DNA of 64,000 nt from Microcebus murinus (taxonomy: Eukaryota > Chordata > Mammalia > Primates > Cheirogaleidae), in contig NC_134119.1 in assembly GCF_040939455.1 (NCBI RefSeq), positions 10,590,501 to 10,654,500 of the forward strand. The letters run 5' to 3'. Shown in pieces: positions 12,641 through 64,000 of the stretch; the first letter of the stretch is position 1; each line of letters opens with the position of its first letter. A model generated the notes under the pieces. The model ran no database searches. It saw nothing but the letters and a program-made list of their open reading frames with translations, and was not told the origin of the DNA. The translations under genes were made by a program, and so were the position numbers.

Positions 12641-13025
12641 CCACTTGCTCTGCGCCGCAGCTGTCCGTGGTTGGGGGCCGGCAGCCCTGGGGGAGGGGCT
12701 CCGCCCGTCTTGCTCAGTGCGCTTCTCCAGCACTGCGCTTGGCGTGCGGCAGGTGCCGGGGCAGGTGGGAAGTGCTGGGTTCGGGGGTGCCGGCCCCGCC
12801 CGCAGAGGCAGCACTGCTGGGGCCTGAAGAACCCGAGTGCTGAGTACAGAGCCTGGGTTCGCGTTCTGCTCCCGCCACTTGCCCCGGCGGGTCCCCCCAC
12901 CTCGCAGAGCCTGCTTGCCTGTCTGGGAGCTGGGGACCGCGGGGCTGTCGAGGCCCAGAGCGGCCAGCACTCTCCAGGGGCCGGGGCCAGGCTGACTCTC
13001 GGTCCTCTCCTTGCAGGTGACGGCC

Positions 13026-41828
<28,803 letters not shown>

Positions 41829-42146
41829 AACGCCTCGGCTGATGAGCTCCAACCTGGCACCTGGTTTTTTGTTGCTGCCCAGCCTGGACGCAGTGACCGA
41901 GCTGTGGGCCCGGGATGCTGCGCGCGCTCCTGCAGAAGGGCGGGAGGGTCAGAGCCTCACTCGGGGCTCCAGACCGCTCCCCCGGCCCCAGGCCAAAGCC
42001 TGTGCACAGCACTTCCAAGGCTGTCCGGCCTCAGATGAGCGCTGGACTTTTGGCTTTGAGCATCCACCTGACCTCCCCCAGGATGCAGCCCAGCACCAGC
42101 CTGCCACGCTACAAAGTGGCCAAGGCCGAGCAAGTTGAGCCCCCTG

Positions 42147-42152
42147 AATAAA
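42147..42152 (+). promoter_or_regulatory. RIPOR3: Candidate proximal poly(A) signal AATAAA
   Basis: Canonical hexamer in ctgaataaaagg, 319 bases past the RIPOR3 stop. No clear GT-rich element follows within 40 bases, so usage is uncertain. Confidence 0.45.
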
Positions 42153-42829
42153 AGGCTCCAGGCTGAATATGTGGCACTGGAGGCGTCCCTGTGTGTCAGC
42201 TGGCTCAGCACTTCTGGTTCAATCAGCACTGGGACAGAGGAAGCCGCTAGGCCAGGCCTGCTACTGAAAGACTGTGGTGGGCTCCAGTCATCTCAGCAGC
42301 AGCCGCCACCTCGGCAAGCTGGGGAAGGTGGGCGGGCTCAAAGCCAGGGTTTCCACAACCCACGCTCTTAACCTGAGCTGCAGCCTGGATGCCGGTGGAG
42401 CTGGGCCAGCAGCTGGCTGCGCGTGGGCCTTACTCGCCGTGTTCACCAGCCGCAGAGCTCTGAGCATCGCGGCAGTAAACCATTCCCTTTGGCCAAGCAT
42501 GTCAAGATGGCGAAACAAGTCACCGTAGGGCCTACTGCATAGATCGCTCCAGGAGTCATACGCTCGTCTGAAGGAAGAGTTCACCGAAGAACATGTTGCT
42601 TTAGAGAAAGAAAATTATTTCCCTATTTAAGTCTGTTAAACCACAGGCCTGAGAGGTCTGTGTTAACAATGGAGAGAGAACCTGGAGTTTGAATGTCGCT
42701 ATCAAAAGTGGGATTAGAGACTTTGTAACTTAAACATTTTCATTTAAACATCCTGTATATATTTTGTGCTTTTCTGGTTAACTTAGTATTTATTTGCCTT
42801 GTTCATATGTTCGATTTTCCGAAATTTCA

Positions 42830-42835
42830 ATTAAA
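42830..42835 (+). promoter_or_regulatory. RIPOR3: Candidate distal poly(A) signal ATTAAA
   Basis: Second-commonest hexamer, in a T-rich setting, followed by ggtgtttcac and tagtggttgtttcc, which look like downstream GU/U-rich elements. The best candidate for the main RIPOR3 3' end. Confidence 0.6.
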
Positions 42836-42855
42836 CTATTTTAACTGGTGTTTCA

Positions 42856-43829
42856 CTTTACCTCCAAACTGTAGATAGTGGTTGTTTCCCCACACAACCG
42901 GCTGGGGACAGTCACTGCTGCTGTCCTGTGGGGCTCTGTCCACTGGAGCTGTGTGAGGACGCTTAAGGAGTGTGGCCTCGGGCGGTGCACTCCCTGCACG
43001 CTGCCCTGGGTTTTCCATGTGCTCTCGAAGGCTCCCAGCACGCCCGCTGCTGTGCGGGTGCCTTGCAGCCTGGCCTTTAAGAGGAATCGGATGGGGCGAA
43101 GGCCAAAGCGGTGAGTCTAGTCAATTGTTTTACGAGGCATTCTCCCTCTTCTTGAAAGCTTAGATGCCATTTGATTGTATGTGAAGCACTGAGGTGGGAC
43201 AGTAAAGCAGCACTGCCCTCCAGGCCCCTGTGGGTACTCTGGAGCCACGTGACTAAAACCTGTACTTGTCACTTGTCTCCCAGTCCCCTGGGCCCAGCTG
43301 GGAGGCTGGCTTTGAAATGGTTATGAAACCTTGAACCCTATATGAGAATCTTTTGTACTATTTTTGTGACATTTTGCAAGTGTGAAATTCAAAACAAAAA
43401 GTCAAAAAATCACTTTGGGGTAATTTACATTGTTTAATTTTGTATACAAGAGACTATACTATTTATATTATTTCTAAGTCAATTCTACATCAAATATGAC
43501 CTTACAGACATACTGAGATGTGGCAACCATTGTGTCTCTTACAGGCAATAGGCTAAGGGACACGGTTTTGAGGTTAGAACAGTTCTTCAAACAACTTCAA
43601 GTTTGTTAATCCGAGGGCCCTATGCATGCGAAGGGTGGGTTTTTGGAAGCTGAGGCCTGAGTGTTAAGCGCCCTAGCAAGGGAAAGCTCTCCCAGCTCGG
43701 CGCACTCACAGCTGTAGCCCCACTGGATCGACAACATCTGTTTCCCATCAGCAGGGGTGGAAACAACAGCAGGGACACCCATCCTGGCTTAGGGTCATTA
43801 AGCAAAGAAATGGGAAGCACCCCAAATCC
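42856..43829. other. Convergent intergenic gap between RIPOR3 and PTPN1
   Basis: About 1 kb between the two predicted transcript ends. GC-rich to about 43100, then AT-rich. I see no gene, Alu or structured RNA here. Confidence 0.55.
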
Positions 43830-43847
43830 ATGTTCTTTAGAAAAAAT

Positions 43848-43853
43848 TTTATT
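43848..43853 (-). promoter_or_regulatory. PTPN1: PTPN1 distal poly(A) signal AATAAA
   Basis: On the - strand the context is gcaacaataaaatttttt, which resembles the human PTPN1 mRNA end as I remember it. The likely main 3' end. Confidence 0.7.
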
Positions 43854-44018
43854 GTTGCAACTAAACTGCAAACCCATCGCTTATATGGCAAGTTGGAAAA
43901 CTGTACAGTTTGACAGTTCTGTGAGGTCACAGAAGACCCTGAGGCACGCCCCCCACCCACCCAGTCATGCACCCTTGTATACACACACCTGAAAAGGTAT
44001 TATACCAAAACACCTCAC

Positions 44019-44043
44019 TTTATTTTTGTAAAAATGGTTTATT
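44019..44043 (-). promoter_or_regulatory. PTPN1: Paired upstream AATAAA hexamers in PTPN1 3'UTR
   Basis: Two canonical hexamers on the - strand (44038-44043 and 44019-44024), followed by a GT-rich gaggtgttttgg. They could support a 3' end about 180 bases shorter than the distal one. Confidence 0.5.
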
Positions 44044-45838
44044 CCGTGGCCATTGTAAAAAATAATGACCCGATGAGTAAATATTGGCTTAAGGCATATA
44101 GCAGAGCAGCTCGCTACCTCTCTAACATATGTGTAACAAGGTGGAGAGCCATCCGCTCTCCAAGTAGGCGGTTAAACCAGTATATCCATTTTGATGCTAC
44201 TATATATACACACCCAAACTACTACGTACATATACAAGACTTAAAAAAAAAAAAAAAGCCCAACTCAAAAATGCTACAGCCTGGCACCTAAGCCCTGTCC
44301 ACACCTCACCAAGGCTCCGTGGGGCGGCGCTGCAAGTGTTCCCGCCACAGAATCTCTGTTCTGGCTTCTCCCACGTGAAAGGCAAAATGTGAAAATGCTG
44401 GCAAGAGAGCAGCTCGGGAGCTACAGCTGCCTTTTTGTTCTTGTTAAAAAAGCCACTTGACGTGGAGGGCTTAAGTTCCCCTCGAAGGAAGAGTCGTGAG
44501 CACCATCAGTCCCCACAGGGTTCAAGGTAGGGGCAGACGCACCTCTCTCAGCAAGGCGAACTTGGACGGAGACGGCAGCAGGCTGACTCTAAGGGACTGT
44601 CACTCAGGCTGTTTCAAGAAGTGTGGCTTCCAAATCACGGTCTGCTCAAGGACAGTGTGAACTTGGAATAGTGGAGGCTGATCCCAAAGTGGGGGGTCCC
44701 TGCTTGTCTAAACGTCCAGAGCGTGGGGTGTGAATATGGCTTCCGAAACCCTTGGAATGTCTGAGTTGCAGTGAGACCCGGCTGCACCAGGCCAGGCCTC
44801 ACCAGGAAGTCACCAGAGTGTCATGCCAGGAATTAGGCAAGTATCTGTTACTGGAAAACATCACTCCATTGCTGAATGGCGATTACTTCAGCAACAGCCT
44901 AAGGAACCACAGCCGTGTAATGATCAGATCATGCAAAGGCAGGCTGGACTTGGACATGGGCACATTAGTAAGCAGAAACCAAAGTTTCTCATTTCAAGCA
45001 CATGGTATTTCATCAGGACACGAGAAGACCTTACATGCATTCTAATACACACGGGGAAAGCAGTGATTGAGAACAAGGTACTAGGGGAGGATAATGGGGA
45101 CAAAGTAATCTCACATCATGTATCTTATTAAATAGCCAAGTGTTCATTATATATTATACCACTGTCTATCTTCTCACGTTACCCACAATACCACTAAATA
45201 ACGACTGCTTACAACCGTCCTCTTTCCCAGTACTGGTCTGACGCAGCAGGCTCGTGGCACAGTCCTACGTTCCCAGTACTACCTGAGGATTTATTATTGT
45301 ACTTTTTGATAAAGCCCTTGATGCAAGGCTGACATCAAAAAATTTTAATACATTATTGGTTTAAGAAAATGCTGGTGCCCTATGGACACCTTTGGGGGAA
45401 AAAAAACTTAAAAAATAAATATGGAGTGGAGAGGCTTACTACACGCACTCTCCACGGAGGCCGGGGCAGGGCGGTGTCGGTGTGCCGCCCCGGGACGTGC
45501 TGGGATGCACCAAGAGGGCGTACTTGGGTGGGGTGAGCCCCGAGACTGGCGTAGGCCACCTCTCCTCTGTGCCACCAGCACTGTACTCTCCTTTGCTCTC
45601 CTCCAAAAATGGCTTGTGGATTTGGAACTCGAAGGAAGGAAAGGGAAGGGGGTAAGTAAAAGGATGAGGGGGAGAGACACAGCCGGGGAGGGGGGTCTTA
45701 GTGCAGAACCAACGTCTGTCCGGGGCCGGGCTCCGCGCTGTCCGGCGGCCCTTACCTGCCGCAGCCTGCCTGCTAGTCGGGCGCGGGCTCTGCGGGCGGA
45801 GGCGGACAGTGGGTGGAGGTGGAGTGAGGAGGGTCAGG

Positions 45839-64000
<18,162 letters not shown>

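Larger units (their letters stand above)
1..13016. other. Non-coding region 5' of the RIPOR3 start exon
   Basis: No coding exon is supported by homology here. It is probably RIPOR3 intron 1 or 5' flank. It is GC-rich with many G-runs and holds the old repeats listed separately. Stretches 1-925, 1621-3164, 3366-5500, 5850-7160, 8230-9720 and 10210-11260 show nothing recognisable beyond simple G/C-rich DNA, except the candidate exon at 10502. Confidence 0.6.
41829..42855 (+). other. RIPOR3: RIPOR3 3'UTR
   Basis: Sequence from the stop codon to a likely cleavage site about 20 bases past the ATTAAA at 42830. It holds no convincing coding frame. An AATAAA at 42147 could give a UTR of only about 340 nt. 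The right boundary is inferred. Confidence 0.6.
43830..45838 (-). other. PTPN1: PTPN1 3'UTR
   Basis: About 2 kb from the TAG to just past the AATAAA at 43848-43853, close to the human UTR length. It contains tracts I recognise from the human UTR, such as the reverse complement of ggtattataccaaaacacc. The exact end is inferred. Confidence 0.75.

Noticed and set aside
44034..45131. Short + strand frames inside the PTPN1 3'UTR
   Set aside because: Antisense to a known UTR, short and without homology.

Overview
This is nuclear DNA from a strepsirrhine primate, most likely a Malagasy lemur. The full-length Alu copies are of the lemur type (the left arm runs through 'gagcaagagcgagacccc' and 'agaaagaaattaattgg', the right arm through 'tgctgtgagctaggctgacgcca'), and spliced vertebrate genes fill the window. 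Two protein-coding genes are present, tail to tail, an order I recall from human 20q13.13: RIPOR3 (FAM65C) on the + strand and PTPN1 (PTP1B) on the - strand. No bacterial, phage, CRISPR or other novel system was found.

Layout. 1-13016 is non-coding sequence upstream of, or in the first intron of, RIPOR3. It is GC-rich and holds old repeats: an MLT1-like LTR, MIR and L2 pieces, and hAT remnants. 13017-41828 carries 21 RIPOR3 coding exons whose junctions all join in frame to a 2841-nt CDS (946 codons plus stop), the length I recall for human RIPOR3. 41829 to about 42855 is its 3'UTR with two candidate poly(A) signals. About 42.86-43.83 kb is a roughly 1-kb convergent intergenic gap. About 43.83-45.84 kb is the PTPN1 3'UTR, and 45839-62624 carries PTPN1 coding exons 10 to 3 on the - strand. 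Exons 1 and 2 lie beyond the right edge. The PTPN1 exons in the window total 1154 nt and encode residues 52 (part) to 435, including the whole [10 protein letters not shown] catalytic loop, the WPD loop, the Q-loop and the ER tail anchor.

How the genes work. PTPN1 is the ER-anchored tyrosine phosphatase that dephosphorylates the insulin and leptin receptor pathways. RIPOR3 is the least characterised member of the Rho-interacting cell polarization regulator family. They are neighbours, not a shared pathway.

Most interesting items: an in-frame candidate upstream coding exon for RIPOR3 at 10502-10540; preservation in PTPN1 of the retained-last-intron reading that replaces the C-terminal seven residues by four; loss of a reported mitotic phosphosite (Ser386 to Phe) in PTPN1; an Alu with a 26-bp internal inversion; a nested Alu pair sharing one target-site duplication; and an 88-bp A-rich retro-insertion with a perfect 17-bp target-site duplication.
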